IMG/VR virus record: IMGVR_UViG_3300044647_002431
Span: 50,712-114,711 of that record
Source of the DNA: a virus
Reading direction: 5' to 3' (one strand)
Length of the DNA stretch: 64,000 nucleotides
The position numbers and the translations under genes were made by a program. How positions within the stretch are numbered: position 1 is the stretch's first letter; each line of letters opens with the position of its first letter. The notes beneath the pieces are model-generated. The model did not search any database. It saw only the letters and a list, made by a program, of their open reading frames with translations, and had not been told where the DNA came from. Of this stretch, positions 33,667 to 42,343 are shown piece after piece.

Positions 33667-34523
33667 ATATAATATTTTTTATAAGTTTTTATTGTTTCAT
33701 TATAATAATCATCATATATTGTTTTTAATGGCAATATTTCATTATACATACTCAATGATGTATACTCTTGATGCATTCTTGATGGTATATAATTGTTAGT
33801 ATTATACACAAATTGTGAGAAATGACTAAAATAAAGTTTTTGCTTAATACCGTTCCAAATAATATTACCCTCATCAAAATTTGAGAAATCATATAATTGC
33901 CACAACCACGGCGCACCATGACCAATTGTAGACTCATCAAAAAATAAATCATCTGGACACATCGATGAAAATGCGTCTAAATACTTTTGGTCACCACACG
34001 TTGCTAATTGTGGGTATTTTTTGTATAGAACAGCATCAGCCCACCAGTTTAAAATGTGTTTACCAACTACATCGTTATTAAAATAACATACACCAACATT
34101 ATAAGCACCTTCTGCTCTTTCGGTAGTAAATTGTCTATGTTTAAAAATACCAATAGATTTAGGTTCCATTAAGTTGTATAATTCATTAATACTTTGATGG
34201 AAATAGATATCACTATCAATATAAATTAATGGGACATTTAATTTCAACATTAAATGTTGTGTAAAATATGAAGCCAATGAAAAACAAAAATATCTATATT
34301 CAGATTTTTTAACATTCATCAATACTTCATCATCATTAAATAAATCATTAACATTATAAGCTTTTAAATTATCACATTCATATGTAATTAATTTATTATA
34401 TGATTCATCATCAATACATAGATAATGCAAAACAAATTCACTACTATTTTTAAGTAATGAGTCATATAAAGTTATTCCTTTGACTAAATAGTTATAGTCA
34501 GATACAGTAGTTAAATTAATCAT
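33663..34523 (-). CDS. GT8-like glycosyltransferase
   Basis: A 286-aa transferase: NLTTVSDYNYLVKGITLYDSL (3-23) start, LIYIDSDIYFHQSINEL (about 98-114, DxD site), YNVGVCYFNN and CGDQKYLD with the loop GHGAPWLW. This is the GT8/LPS-galactosyl-type plan. It overlaps the downstream gene by 4 bp and follows a decayed gene start. Sugar donor unknown. Confidence 0.78.
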   Translation of the reverse strand: MINLTTVSDYNYLVKGITLYDSLLKNSSEFVLHYLCIDDESYNKLITYECDNLKAYNVNDLFNDDEVLMNVKKSEYRYFCFSLASYFTQHLMLKLNVPLIYIDSDIYFHQSINELYNLMEPKSIGIFKHRQFTTERAEGAYNVGVCYFNNDVVGKHILNWWADAVLYKKYPQLATCGDQKYLDAFSSMCPDDLFFDESTIGHGAPWLWQLYDFSNFDEGNIIWNGIKQKLYFSHFSQFVYNTNNYIPSRMHQEYTSLSMYNEILPLKTIYDDYYNETIKTYKKYYI

Positions 34524-34524
34524 G

Positions 34525-34617
34525 TTGCTCTTCTATATTCCTTATTCCTTATTGGACTACAGATGATTAAATTTTTTTAATCTTATTTTTAATTTCGTTT
34601 AGTGATAATATTTTCAT
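34525..34617 (-). pseudogene. Decayed gene start at a junction repeat
   Basis: From ATG 34617 the frame gives MKILSLNEIKNKIKKI and stops. The following 40 nt still resemble the region after the start at 39275 (TTAATCATCTGTAG versus TTGATCATCTATGG; CCAATAAGGAA versus TCAATAAGGAA), showing that both descend from one gene that is now broken by several changes here. Confidence 0.6.
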
Positions 34618-34640
34618 GATAAAAGCTTTTTTATAATTTC
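34583..34640 (-). repeat. 58-bp perfect direct repeat, copy 2
   Basis: Identical to 24265-24322. It spans the last codons of the transferase gene (EIIKKLLS) and the start of the decayed gene. Recombination between the copies would delete or invert nothing but the 10.3 kb between them, since they are direct. Confidence 0.9.
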
Positions 34641-35561
34641 GAAGACTTTGTGGGGATCCTCTTCTGAAAACTCTTTTATATTAGCCTTGTATTGAATATG
34701 TTTTTCTCCCCACTCTCCTAACCAAAAGTGATTGCTTGATTTTGTACTATCACGATTATAGGTTGTGCCTAATGTTGAAAAACTTAATAAAGTTTTATTT
34801 GGATCTTCTATATTTTGTCTATTGATAGCAAAAGTAAAGGGTCCAGATGCTCTACCAATTATTACATCGCACTTTGTGCTTAAATATGATATTTCATTCA
34901 GATCTGAGCCATTTTCTTTTTTTATTATTTCAGATGCAAACAATACATTCGGATAGCTATCTCTGTCAAAATTAAAGTGATTCGTAAGTATCCATATTTT
35001 ATCTGTATAAATTTTTGCCAGCTGTAGAAATATTTTAGAAAAGTCAAAATTTGATGATTGACTAGACATTGTTTGGTTATTGCAAGCTAAAACCATAATT
35101 TTGTTATTACTGCTAAATTCGTCTATATTTTTTGTGTTGATATAATCAAAATTTACACTTGGAAAAAAATCAAGAGGATCTTCGGATATGTCTTCTATGT
35201 TTATTCCAAAATAACTAAAAATATCCTTAAACATAAAATATAAACAATCAAAGTTAATTCCATTGCTTAATTTAATATACTTATCATGCTCGGCACGATA
35301 CCAGGTATTTAAGACTACATTATTCTCATAAGTATGTATTAATTTGTTTTCTTCTGTATTTTTAAAATCTGTTAGATGTTTGATTAATTTAAGATCCTCT
35401 GTTAGACACGGGTCATTTTTGTGGCTATAAAAAAGACCATATTCATGAAACTGGCTGACTGCTTTGGCTGAACCTTTCCATGGATGGCAAAACTTTGAAA
35501 TAAAACCCCTGGAGACATGAATATCTCCGTTATTGTATTTATTGTAAAAAATAATGTTCAT
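34614..35561 (-). CDS. Glycosyltransferase-like protein of uncertain family
   Basis: A 315-aa protein. It begins NIIFYNKYNNGDIHVSRGFI and has a C-terminal IGRASGPFTFAINR loop, layout similar to GT-B/GT9-like transferases, whose nucleotide-binding half contains a Gly-rich loop and Thr. The closing 20 residues (KEFSEEDPHKVFEIIKKLLS) match the frameshifted tail after the GT2 gene at 24363. It overlaps the aminotransferase gene by 4 bp. Assignment to an exact family is not possible by eye. Confidence 0.55.
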   Translation of the reverse strand: MNIIFYNKYNNGDIHVSRGFISKFCHPWKGSAKAVSQFHEYGLFYSHKNDPCLTEDLKLIKHLTDFKNTEENKLIHTYENNVVLNTWYRAEHDKYIKLSNGINFDCLYFMFKDIFSYFGINIEDISEDPLDFFPSVNFDYINTKNIDEFSSNNKIMVLACNNQTMSSQSSNFDFSKIFLQLAKIYTDKIWILTNHFNFDRDSYPNVLFASEIIKKENGSDLNEISYLSTKCDVIIGRASGPFTFAINRQNIEDPNKTLLSFSTLGTTYNRDSTKSSNHFWLGEWGEKHIQYKANIKEFSEEDPHKVFEIIKKLLS

Positions 35562-36646
35562 TTCAAATACTCTTTTATTTTATTTACTATATATTCTATT
35601 TGTCCGTCAGTCAGAGATGGATATGATGGTAATATAATACACTGATTATTTAGCAGGTCTGAGTTTAAATTTTTTGACTTACTACACATAATATGCTTAT
35701 GTTTTGTTATATCGTAGAACATTGTTCTGGTCTCTATTCCAGCCTCAAACAAATAAAGTTGTAAATTTTGTTTCTGGGAAAGATTAAACTGATTGAGCCT
35801 GATTCCGAGCATCCATTCAGAGTGTTTTGTGTTTTTTTCAACTTTTTGAAAAGACACAGTTGTTAGTTCTTGAAGTAGGGACTTGTATAGTTCAAATATG
35901 TTGTGTTTTTTACATTGAATTTCAGGTAAGCATTCTAATTGTCCATATAAAATAGCTGCTTGAACATTGGTCATCCTGTAGTTGTAGCCCAAAACATCAT
36001 GTATAAATTTTTCATTTGTTTGTCCTTGGGACTTTACTTTATTGATATACTCAAACACATCGTCGTCATCTGTTACGAATGCCCCACCTTCGCCAGATGT
36101 AATTGTCTTATTTCCGAAAAATGATATGGATGAAGCAAATGACTCTGTTCCCGTATACTTATCGTTATATTTGCCTAAAAAGCCTTCGCAGTTATCTTCC
36201 AGTATGACTGTGTTTGGAAATTTTATTTTTAGTTCAGGCACATTAACAACGTTTCCGATATTATGCACTACCAATATTGCTGAATCGTCGTCAATTATTG
36301 AGTCTAATTTAGAGATGTCAAAATTCCAGGTGTCAATATCAGAATCAATTGGAATAAGCTCATAGTCCTCATACAAAAAGGCATTCCATGCTGCTACATA
36401 AACATTGCTTGGAACAATAATTTTTTTAATATTAGGATGTTTGTATCTTAAAGCAATAGCCATGAGATGTGTTGCTGATGTTCCGTTGTTCGTTAATATG
36501 ACTCTTTGATAGCCAAGGATATTTTTTACTTTATTTTTAGACGAATCCAGGTACTCTCCTTGTGAAGAAACCCAACCAGAGTTTATGGCATCGTGTGCGT
36601 AACTTAGATTTTCCTCAGTAAAATATGGTTGATAAATAGGTATCAT
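35558..36646 (-). CDS. DegT/DnrJ/EryC1 aminotransferase (perosamine-synthase-like)
   Basis: A 362-aa PLP-dependent sugar aminotransferase of full length. It begins IPIYQPYFTEENLSYAHDAI, has NNGTSATHLMAIAL (about 52-65), EDNCEGFLG (PLP-stacking Asp, about 149-157) and SFFGNKTITSGEGGAF (Schiff-base Lys, about 174-189), closing with GYNYRMTNVQAA. It resembles perosamine synthase and the PseC/LegC enzymes, consistent with a 4-amino-sugar or a nonulosonic acid precursor. Second DegT enzyme in the island. Confidence 0.88.
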   Translation of the reverse strand: MIPIYQPYFTEENLSYAHDAINSGWVSSQGEYLDSSKNKVKNILGYQRVILTNNGTSATHLMAIALRYKHPNIKKIIVPSNVYVAAWNAFLYEDYELIPIDSDIDTWNFDISKLDSIIDDDSAILVVHNIGNVVNVPELKIKFPNTVILEDNCEGFLGKYNDKYTGTESFASSISFFGNKTITSGEGGAFVTDDDDVFEYINKVKSQGQTNEKFIHDVLGYNYRMTNVQAAILYGQLECLPEIQCKKHNIFELYKSLLQELTTVSFQKVEKNTKHSEWMLGIRLNQFNLSQKQNLQLYLFEAGIETRTMFYDITKHKHIMCSKSKNLNSDLLNNQCIILPSYPSLTDGQIEYIVNKIKEYLK

Positions 36647-36663
36647 TATGTCCTGTATTATCC

Positions 36664-37515
36664 TTATTGTATTAAATGCTTTTGAAATTCGTCCACGCTA
36701 CTAAACAAATTTTTGTTTCGTTTTGTATAAAAAGCATTTCTATAAATGCCGTTTGTTAAAGAGACCAATTTATCTGTAAAAAGAGATAAACAAAAAAATC
36801 CGCCACCACCAAAAACGTATGTCTTGTTAGAATTCATAATTATTCCACAATCTTCTAAAATTTTACTCAATGAAAATGTATTAAAATCAAAGTTTTCTAT
36901 AGTTAAATCTATTATTTTATTTTGAGCAATATTTTCTTTACAATTTTGATAAATAGAATATATGTTCTTTTTACTATGAAGTGCGTATTCTCCAGAGTAT
37001 TCTACTTGTCTTTCTCCAAGTAGAACAACTTTACCCTCAAAAGTATTTACTGAGCGGAAAAAATTTGTTGAAACTTGAGAAAAAACATCTAGATTCAAGT
37101 CTCTTACCTTTGTGAAAATTACAATATAGTTATCTTGATAAACCTTGTTTTTAATAATAAGTTTGTTTTTTATAGTGTCAATTACTGATGAATTATTTAG
37201 AATTTTACCGTCTCTTAGGAAGTCTGTGTCCCAAATGCGGTTGGTCTCATTTATATTATTTAAAATTTTGATATCATAATTTGATAAAAAGTATTTAATG
37301 TATTCATGGCAAAATATTTCGTATTCACCGCTATTTTTTCTATAAATACGCAACGTATCTTTAGATAGAAAATACTCGACAGGTTCATTTTCTTTATGTT
37401 CTGCAAGTATTGCGCTACAGAAAAAAATAAGATCGCCTATACCAATACATTTAATTAAGTATTTTGTGTTAATATAATTAGTATGTTTTGTGGGACCTTT
37501 GTATAAACTTACCAT
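36664..37515 (-). CDS. Glycosyltransferase-like protein (GT-B/GT9-like)
   Basis: A 283-aa protein whose opening KCIGIGDLIFFCSAILAEH resembles the donor/acceptor domain of GT9-like heptosyltransferases (GxGD). A later stretch YVFGGGGFFCLSLF is Gly-rich like the nucleotide-binding half. Not enough to name a family. It overlaps the small gene upstream by 38 bp, so the true start could be later. Confidence 0.5.
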   Translation of the reverse strand: MVSLYKGPTKHTNYINTKYLIKCIGIGDLIFFCSAILAEHKENEPVEYFLSKDTLRIYRKNSGEYEIFCHEYIKYFLSNYDIKILNNINETNRIWDTDFLRDGKILNNSSVIDTIKNKLIIKNKVYQDNYIVIFTKVRDLNLDVFSQVSTNFFRSVNTFEGKVVLLGERQVEYSGEYALHSKKNIYSIYQNCKENIAQNKIIDLTIENFDFNTFSLSKILEDCGIIMNSNKTYVFGGGGFFCLSLFTDKLVSLTNGIYRNAFYTKRNKNLFSSVDEFQKHLIQ

Positions 37516-37786
37516 TATCTAAATTTTCTCCACTCAATTTAGCCTCTATTATTTCAATTATTTTTTGATCCACTTCGTTAATTAATTGGTTTCTTTGAAC
37601 ATTGAGATCACATGCTTTTTTAAGACATTCCCATAAATTTTTTGCTCCATTTTCATCTTCAAAATATTTTTTTTTGTATTCTTCAAAACTCATTCTTCGT
37701 ATTTCATATAATAATTCTTGATTATTCCACATTTTTAAATCAACCGTAGTTAATTTGTCAATCACGCTACCGAGTGTATCAGCCAT
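37478..37786 (-). CDS. DUF4254-like small glycan-locus protein
   Basis: A 102-aa protein beginning ADTLGSVIDKLTTVDLKMW, typical of small DUF4254-like proteins found in surface-glycan clusters (GS-x-ID-K-L-x-x-L-x-K-x-W). The rest is helical with many Lys and Glu. Function unknown. It overlaps genes on both sides (38 and 8 bp). Confidence 0.6.
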   Translation of the reverse strand: MADTLGSVIDKLTTVDLKMWNNQELLYEIRRMSFEEYKKKYFEDENGAKNLWECLKKACDLNVQRNQLINEVDQKIIEIIEAKLSGENLDNGKFIQRSHKTY

Positions 37787-38459
37787 TGTTTGCTCCTTGA
37801 GTGTTAGAATATATTAATTTATTGTTCCATTTAAAGCTTGGATATTCTTTGTTGTAACTTTGGATCATCTCATAGTTTTTTGATAAGCTTCCCATGCTAA
37901 GATAACAGTTGTTAAAATAATAAGAATCTATTTTATAGCCCAATTCTTTCAATATAGATAAGCGCTCACTCCAATCATACCCACATTCAATAACTAAAAT
38001 ACTAGGTAGCAATGTTTTATCCATTAATTTCCAAGAATTTAATACTGTTTTTTCATGACCCTCAATATCTAAAACTACTATGTCAAAAACTATTTTAAGT
38101 TTTTTAAGTAAGCTATCATAGGTTATTGCCTCAACTTCAATCTCCTTAAAAGTAGATCCGTATTGACTTAGTTCTTCTAGATGTTCTTGAGAATATTCGC
38201 AACTGCTGTTTGCCGGATGAGAAGAAATAATAAATTTTATAACTCCATCAAGATTAGACAGAGCAAAGTTGAGGGTGTTTTTTCTAAATTTTTGCAACAA
38301 TAGGTGGTCTTCTTTGTTTGCCTCAATGCACCAGCAATTATTGTCTGGTTCAAACTCTAGAGTTTCTTCTCCATGTGTGTGGGAGCCACACTCTAAAATG
38401 TTTAAATCAATCCAATTTAATTGGTAAATATCTTTTAGTATCTGACTAATTTTTTTCAT
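37779..38459 (-). CDS. FkbM-family methyltransferase
   Basis: A 226-aa methyltransferase of the FkbM kind, O-methylating sugars or polyketides. Visible: LNILECGSHTHGEETL (motif I region, about 19-34), CIEANKEDHLLL (acidic loop), LSNLDGVIKF, and VLDIEGHEKTVL (about 128-139), the family signature. The gene overlaps its neighbours by 14 and 8 bp. The glycan of the island is likely its target. Confidence 0.8.
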   Translation of the reverse strand: MKKISQILKDIYQLNWIDLNILECGSHTHGEETLEFEPDNNCWCIEANKEDHLLLQKFRKNTLNFALSNLDGVIKFIISSHPANSSCEYSQEHLEELSQYGSTFKEIEVEAITYDSLLKKLKIVFDIVVLDIEGHEKTVLNSWKLMDKTLLPSILVIECGYDWSERLSILKELGYKIDSYYFNNCYLSMGSLSKNYEMIQSYNKEYPSFKWNNKLIYSNTQGANNG

Positions 38460-39033
38460 TTTGACTCATTTCAATATCTTTTTGCATCATAAGAAGCTTT
38501 TCAATATTTCTTGTCTTAATAATTTTGATATTAGTTCCATCAGCGATACAAACAGAACCGGCAGGTATATTTTTGCGAATAATTGAACCAATGCTAGTTG
38601 TAGCCCCGTCACCAATATTTACACCCGGCAATACCGTTGTCCGACTACCTAAAGACACCGCTTTACCTATATAAATATCTCCACATCTAACTTTTTTGTA
38701 TTGTTCAGGAATGTACGGTAATGAGGCGAGGTGGTCGCCAATAAAGTCATCAGTTGCAGTGTATAAATAAGCACCATTAGACATTACGGAACAAGAATCT
38801 ATTATTATTTTTCCACCAGACCCAGATAAAACACTATGTGGTCCTATATGAATATTACTTTTTAAGCAAATATTACCCTTAAGTATACAATAAGCATCAA
38901 TACGTATGTTGCTACCGATTTCCATATTCTTTTCGCCAACAAATACGCAGGTAGAATCTATTTGTATATTTTTACCTATAGACTTAAAGCCAAAATCTTG
39001 AAGATCGTGTTCTGTGAGGTATTTGGATTTCAT
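38446..39033 (-). CDS. Left-handed beta-helix (hexapeptide) acyltransferase
   Basis: A 195-aa transferase with hexapeptide turns: VGEKNMEIGSNIRI, NICLKSNIHIGPHSVL, IIDSCSVMS, and the C-terminal IGKAVSLGSRTTVLPGVNIG and GDGATTSIGSIIRKNI. This is the LacA/WbbJ-like family that O- or N-acetylates sugars, using acetyl-CoA in a trimer. It would acetylate the amino sugar made by the DegT enzymes. Upstream of it lies a pseudogene. Confidence 0.85.
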   Translation of the reverse strand: MKSKYLTEHDLQDFGFKSIGKNIQIDSTCVFVGEKNMEIGSNIRIDAYCILKGNICLKSNIHIGPHSVLSGSGGKIIIDSCSVMSNGAYLYTATDDFIGDHLASLPYIPEQYKKVRCGDIYIGKAVSLGSRTTVLPGVNIGDGATTSIGSIIRKNIPAGSVCIADGTNIKIIKTRNIEKLLMMQKDIEMSQNEKN

Positions 39034-39048
39034 ATTCCCCAGTCCATA

Positions 39049-39275
39049 TCAGGCATCTTGGCCACTTTTAATTTGGCTAATGATTCTCACGGCTCTAGAC
39101 TCCCTTTGTAGTCTGTTTCTTTTTGTGTATAATTGCAGCGCTATATTTTTTTCTTATGTGTGATATCTTGTCAATATTTGAAAAAGACTTTGCGAAATGT
39201 TCTTCTATGTTCCTTATTGAACCATAGATGATCAAGTTTGTTTTTAGCTTCGTCTAGAGATGATATTTTTCTCAT
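39049..39275 (-). pseudogene. Decayed gene related to the island junction starts
   Basis: From ATG 39275 the frame reads MRKISSLDEAKNKLDHL and WFNKEHRRTFRKVFFKY, then a TGA. Reading on and allowing one shift in an A7 run gives about 30 more protein-like codons (LQLYTKRNRLQRESRAV then RIISQIKSGQDA) to a TGA at 39049. One stop plus one frameshift indicate a dead gene of roughly 75 codons. It fills most of an otherwise 273-bp gap. Confidence 0.6.
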
Positions 39276-39306
39276 ATTTGTAGATTAGAAACCCATGTTT
39301 TTCTGC

Positions 39307-39672
39307 TTATGTTGAGAAATATTGGATTACTTTATTGTTAAAACTTTCTTTTCTATTGTACTGATGAATAATTGAATACGCCTTATTCAGGTTGTCTGTG
39401 ATTTTAATTCCGTCAATATTAATTCCGTGACTATTGATGAGCTTATCAGAAAAACCAAAACCAGCATCTACGGGGCCGTCGTGTAGTTTCGCATATTTAT
39501 AGAACCTATGTTCTTTTTTCCCGTGTAGAATGTAGTGTCTAATAGCATTTTCTTCTGTAAGAATACCCTGTTGTTTTAGATCAGGATTGAGGTTTAAATA
39601 TATTGTATAATTAAAATCAGAAGGAATGAGATCTGGTCTCTTTTGAGAAAGATTTTGTATATATTGACTCAT
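39307..39672 (-). CDS. Stand-alone FDPxxY-type glycan-locus module
   Basis: A 121-aa protein. Residues 12-58 carry RPDLIPSDFNYTIYLNLNPD and HYILHGKKEHRFYKY, the same module as the start of the two-domain transferase at 19745 (IPEDFDPMIYTSMHPDL, HYLMFGIGEGRNYK). In bacteria this module sits in front of many glycosyltransferases. Here it is separate and followed by a polar tail, so it is either a docking subunit or the remaining front of a cut-down transferase. It overlaps the RgpF-like gene by 4 bp. Confidence 0.6.
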   Translation of the reverse strand: MSQYIQNLSQKRPDLIPSDFNYTIYLNLNPDLKQQGILTEENAIRHYILHGKKEHRFYKYAKLHDGPVDAGFGFSDKLINSHGINIDGIKITDNLNKAYSIIHQYNRKESFNNKVIQYFST

Positions 39673-40625
39673 ATTTTATTTTGTATTATAGTCTGAAAAT
39701 TAAGCTTGTGATATTTTTGATACGAACAACTGATAAAATCTTGCCACTTGATAATAAGACTGTCTTCGGTGTCGTTCAATACGGATCCCCATAGATTAGG
39801 ATTTTCTCTGATATAGCACTTTCGATTATGTAATACAATTATATGAAACTTATTCTTATCTGAGTAATTGCATATTAGTTTATATTGTTTTTTGCGTCTG
39901 GCTTCATATATCCATAATTTATTATAGTAGACTAGATAACAAAAAACTCTTTCCAGAGAATGACAAAACGTCCCTCCGTCTATTCTGTCTTCTACTTTTG
40001 CTACTTCTCGATTTACAAGAGACAACAAATAAGATGATGATTCTGTATTAAAATATTTTTTGAACAGAGATGTTCTGGACATAAACATTGTACCAGCAAT
40101 AAAATTTTTATTAGAAATTTTATTATATTTAATATTTAAGTAATTACATAATGATTTTATTTTTTTATGATTGGAAGTTTCGTAGTTTTTTAGTAAAAGA
40201 GCTGTATTAGCAATCATGCCGCATTTAGGATTAGTCATAAAATTATTAATATTAGACAATAGAGTTTCTTTGGAACCTATTAAATCATTAAATAACATGC
40301 CTCTCCAATCCGCTAAATATCTTTTAGTTAAAATAGATATCTTAGAATGTAATTTAATAAAAAGCGGATGTTCGTTAGGATCTATATTAGAAATTTCATG
40401 TAAGAAAGAAGATACATCTCCTCCAATATTTGGATAAATTTTTATGCTAAAATCACTAATTGAATTTTGTATATCGTCAATAACAACCTTGTTAGCGACT
40501 GAATGATCTTCACACAAACACATATATAATTTAATATATGGATTAAGTGGCTTAAGTAAAGATAGTAGCTCAGGCCATATCTCTGTGTGGTACAACCACA
40601 CTATAACAGCAATTTTTTTAGGCAC
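39669..40625 (-). CDS. RgpF-like rhamnan-synthesis glycosyltransferase (copy 2)
   Basis: A 318-aa protein of the RgpF family (rhamnose-glucose polysaccharide assembly). KKIAVIVWLYHTEIWPEL opens the chain; IGGDVSSFLHEI, FIKLHSKISIL and WRGMLFNDLIG (about 65-115) are family marks. The frame runs on upstream to 40724, but the GTG at 40625 is the right start: it aligns with the start of the neighbour, has GGAG 10 nt upstream, and overlaps that gene's stop by only 8 bp. It is a tandem paralogue of 40618-41556. Confidence 0.75.
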   Translation of the reverse strand: MPKKIAVIVWLYHTEIWPELLSLLKPLNPYIKLYMCLCEDHSVANKVVIDDIQNSISDFSIKIYPNIGGDVSSFLHEISNIDPNEHPLFIKLHSKISILTKRYLADWRGMLFNDLIGSKETLLSNINNFMTNPKCGMIANTALLLKNYETSNHKKIKSLCNYLNIKYNKISNKNFIAGTMFMSRTSLFKKYFNTESSSYLLSLVNREVAKVEDRIDGGTFCHSLERVFCYLVYYNKLWIYEARRKKQYKLICNYSDKNKFHIIVLHNRKCYIRENPNLWGSVLNDTEDSLIIKWQDFISCSYQKYHKLNFQTIIQNKI

Positions 40626-41556
40626 GATGATAGAACTCCGTTTTGTGTGTGTTAGAGTAATCTTTAAAATATCTGTATTTTTTTTGTTTACTAGAATCTG
40701 TAATATATAACCAATAAATATCAAAATATTCTGGATGGTGATCTATAATTTTCCCGTATATGTGTGCGTTTTCTTGAATATAACATTGATTATTGTATAA
40801 ATGAACCAGATTCAAAAATGACTCAGATGTTAACTGATTAGTTAGATCGGATTGTATTTTTATGGTTGGAATATCAGATGCTCCTATATTAGAAACATAA
40901 CCAAATACTCTTTCCATAGCATGACAATATGTTCCTATTTTTTTTTCTTTTACTTTTAAAGTTTCTTGCGACAGCAAACTATGAATATAGTCAAAATGAT
41001 CAAGAAACACTCGCAAGTTACTGCACTTGGACATAAACATCGTCCCCGCACAAAAGTCTTTGCTGTTCGACACAACGTTGCAACTCTGCATAATTTCTAT
41101 TATTTTATTTGTATGAAATGATTCTCTATTATGAAAAATAAAGAATTTATTACCCAACATGTTATATTGATTATTTTCTAATTTATATAAATTATTAGCT
41201 AAAATAGTTGGAGATCCTATTAGATCATTTAAGAGCATTGCTCTCCATTCACAATGTCTATAAACTCCCCATTTGCTTTTTTTAGAATGTATTTTAATAC
41301 AGTATTCATATTTATCAATAATTTGTTCTAATTGATATAAAAAGGGTAATATATCCGCCCCTTCATTATTAAATAAATTAATATAGATATTAGAAAAATA
41401 GTTAGTAAATAATTTGATTGTTTGATCATCACAATCTTTTGGTAATCCTAAAAATAAATCTATATATTCTTTTAATGGATATAATAATTTAAAATACTCT
41501 TCTCTGAGCTGTTCATGAAATAGCCACAAACATACTGCTATTTTTTTAGTTTTCAT
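40618..41556 (-). CDS. RgpF-like rhamnan-synthesis glycosyltransferase (copy 1)
   Basis: A 312-aa RgpF-family protein opening MKTKKIAVCLWLFHEQLREE, with NNEGADILPFLYQL, YCIKIHSKKSKWG and CEWRAMLLNDLIG (about 70-115), then a matching C-terminal half (FCAGTMFMSK, GTYCHAMERVFGY). It shares this full plan with the next gene, so the two arose by tandem duplication and may add successive residues. It is the first gene of the glycan island in transcription order. Confidence 0.78.
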   Translation of the reverse strand: MKTKKIAVCLWLFHEQLREEYFKLLYPLKEYIDLFLGLPKDCDDQTIKLFTNYFSNIYINLFNNEGADILPFLYQLEQIIDKYEYCIKIHSKKSKWGVYRHCEWRAMLLNDLIGSPTILANNLYKLENNQYNMLGNKFFIFHNRESFHTNKIIEIMQSCNVVSNSKDFCAGTMFMSKCSNLRVFLDHFDYIHSLLSQETLKVKEKKIGTYCHAMERVFGYVSNIGASDIPTIKIQSDLTNQLTSESFLNLVHLYNNQCYIQENAHIYGKIIDHHPEYFDIYWLYITDSSKQKKYRYFKDYSNTHKTEFYHRA

Positions 41557-41648
41557 AAACCTTATACTAATGAATATTCCTTTAGTATACTACTGTTCCT
41601 ATTCTTAATATCCGTTATTTGTCGAGACTTGCCGTGTATCTTGTTATA

Positions 41649-41665
41649 TTAGCTGTTTCAGCTAA
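41649..41665. other. Hairpin before the glycan island
   Basis: TTAGCTG-TTT-CAGCTAA forms a perfect 7-bp stem with a 3-nt loop, in the 139-bp gap between the membrane-protein gene and the first glycan gene. No T-run follows, so it is at most a weak terminator or an RNA processing site. Nothing else is clear in this gap. Confidence 0.4.
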
Positions 41666-41695
41666 AGACACAAAAGAAGCCTATGGTCCATTAAA

Positions 41696-41950
41696 TTAAT
41701 CGCTTTTTTTTGTTAGTTTATTGTACAATAAAATTGATACACATGCTCCAGCAATACCCATAAATAAGCCAGCTGGTTCCAAAGAACTATATTTGCCCAA
41801 TAAATAAAGTATAGCTCCTCCCATGTATGAGCCAGCCACACCGAGAGCCACTGTTTTTAAGAAACCAAAATTTTCTTCGCCAGGAATAATAGACTTAGCT
41901 ATACTCCCAACAAATATTCCATATATACACCACGTTAATAAGCTAACCAT
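41696..41950 (-). CDS. GlsB/YeaQ-like small membrane protein
   Basis: An 84-aa integral membrane protein with three predicted membrane helices and the Gly-rich pattern of the transglycosylase-associated (GlsB/YeaQ/YmgE) family: IYGIFVGSIAKSII, ALGVAGSYMGGAILYLLG and FMGIAGACVSILLY. Such proteins are not transglycosylases themselves. In a lysis-type neighbourhood it could act as a pore or holin-like component. It overlaps the next upstream gene by 8 bp. Confidence 0.75.
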   Translation of the reverse strand: MVSLLTWCIYGIFVGSIAKSIIPGEENFGFLKTVALGVAGSYMGGAILYLLGKYSSLEPAGLFMGIAGACVSILLYNKLTKKSD

Positions 41951-42338
41951 TTGAAGTCTCCATTAAAGCTGTAAGTTCATCTTCCGTGAGGTTTTCTCCT
42001 GTATTTAAAATAGCATCAACTAAACTTGCTCCATAATCTCTATAATCTTCTTTATCTAATTCTCTACGTATAATTTTTTTCAATCTCATTTTGGTAAACC
42101 AGCCTCGTTTAATTGATAGCTGTTTGATTTGTGCGCCATATGTGTCACATTTTTCTTTAAATTTTAAACCATCTAATTTAGATTTATTACATTCTTGAAT
42201 AGTTCTTATTGCTGTCAAAATGATACTAATAATCATCAGTATTACTATGACACTACCATATTTATCTTTATTTTGCATTGGCACCTGAGCCAACACCTTT
42301 TCTGCTAAATTTTTAAGAATGATCTCATTATTACTCAT
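41943..42338 (-). CDS. Unknown protein with one membrane helix
   Basis: A 131-aa protein with a short cytoplasmic N terminus, one clear membrane helix (SVIVILMIISIILTAIRTI, about 29-47) and a Lys-rich C-terminal half. No known family. The neighbouring small membrane genes make a lysis or envelope role likely, but this is inferred from position only. Confidence 0.6.
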   Translation of the reverse strand: MSNNEIILKNLAEKVLAQVPMQNKDKYGSVIVILMIISIILTAIRTIQECNKSKLDGLKFKEKCDTYGAQIKQLSIKRGWFTKMRLKKIIRRELDKEDYRDYGASLVDAILNTGENLTEDELTALMETSNG

Positions 42339-42343
42339 GGGTA

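Noticed and set aside
39034-39306. tRNA or small RNA in the 273-bp gap
   Set aside because: No cloverleaf or anticodon arm found; the gap is explained by a decayed gene.
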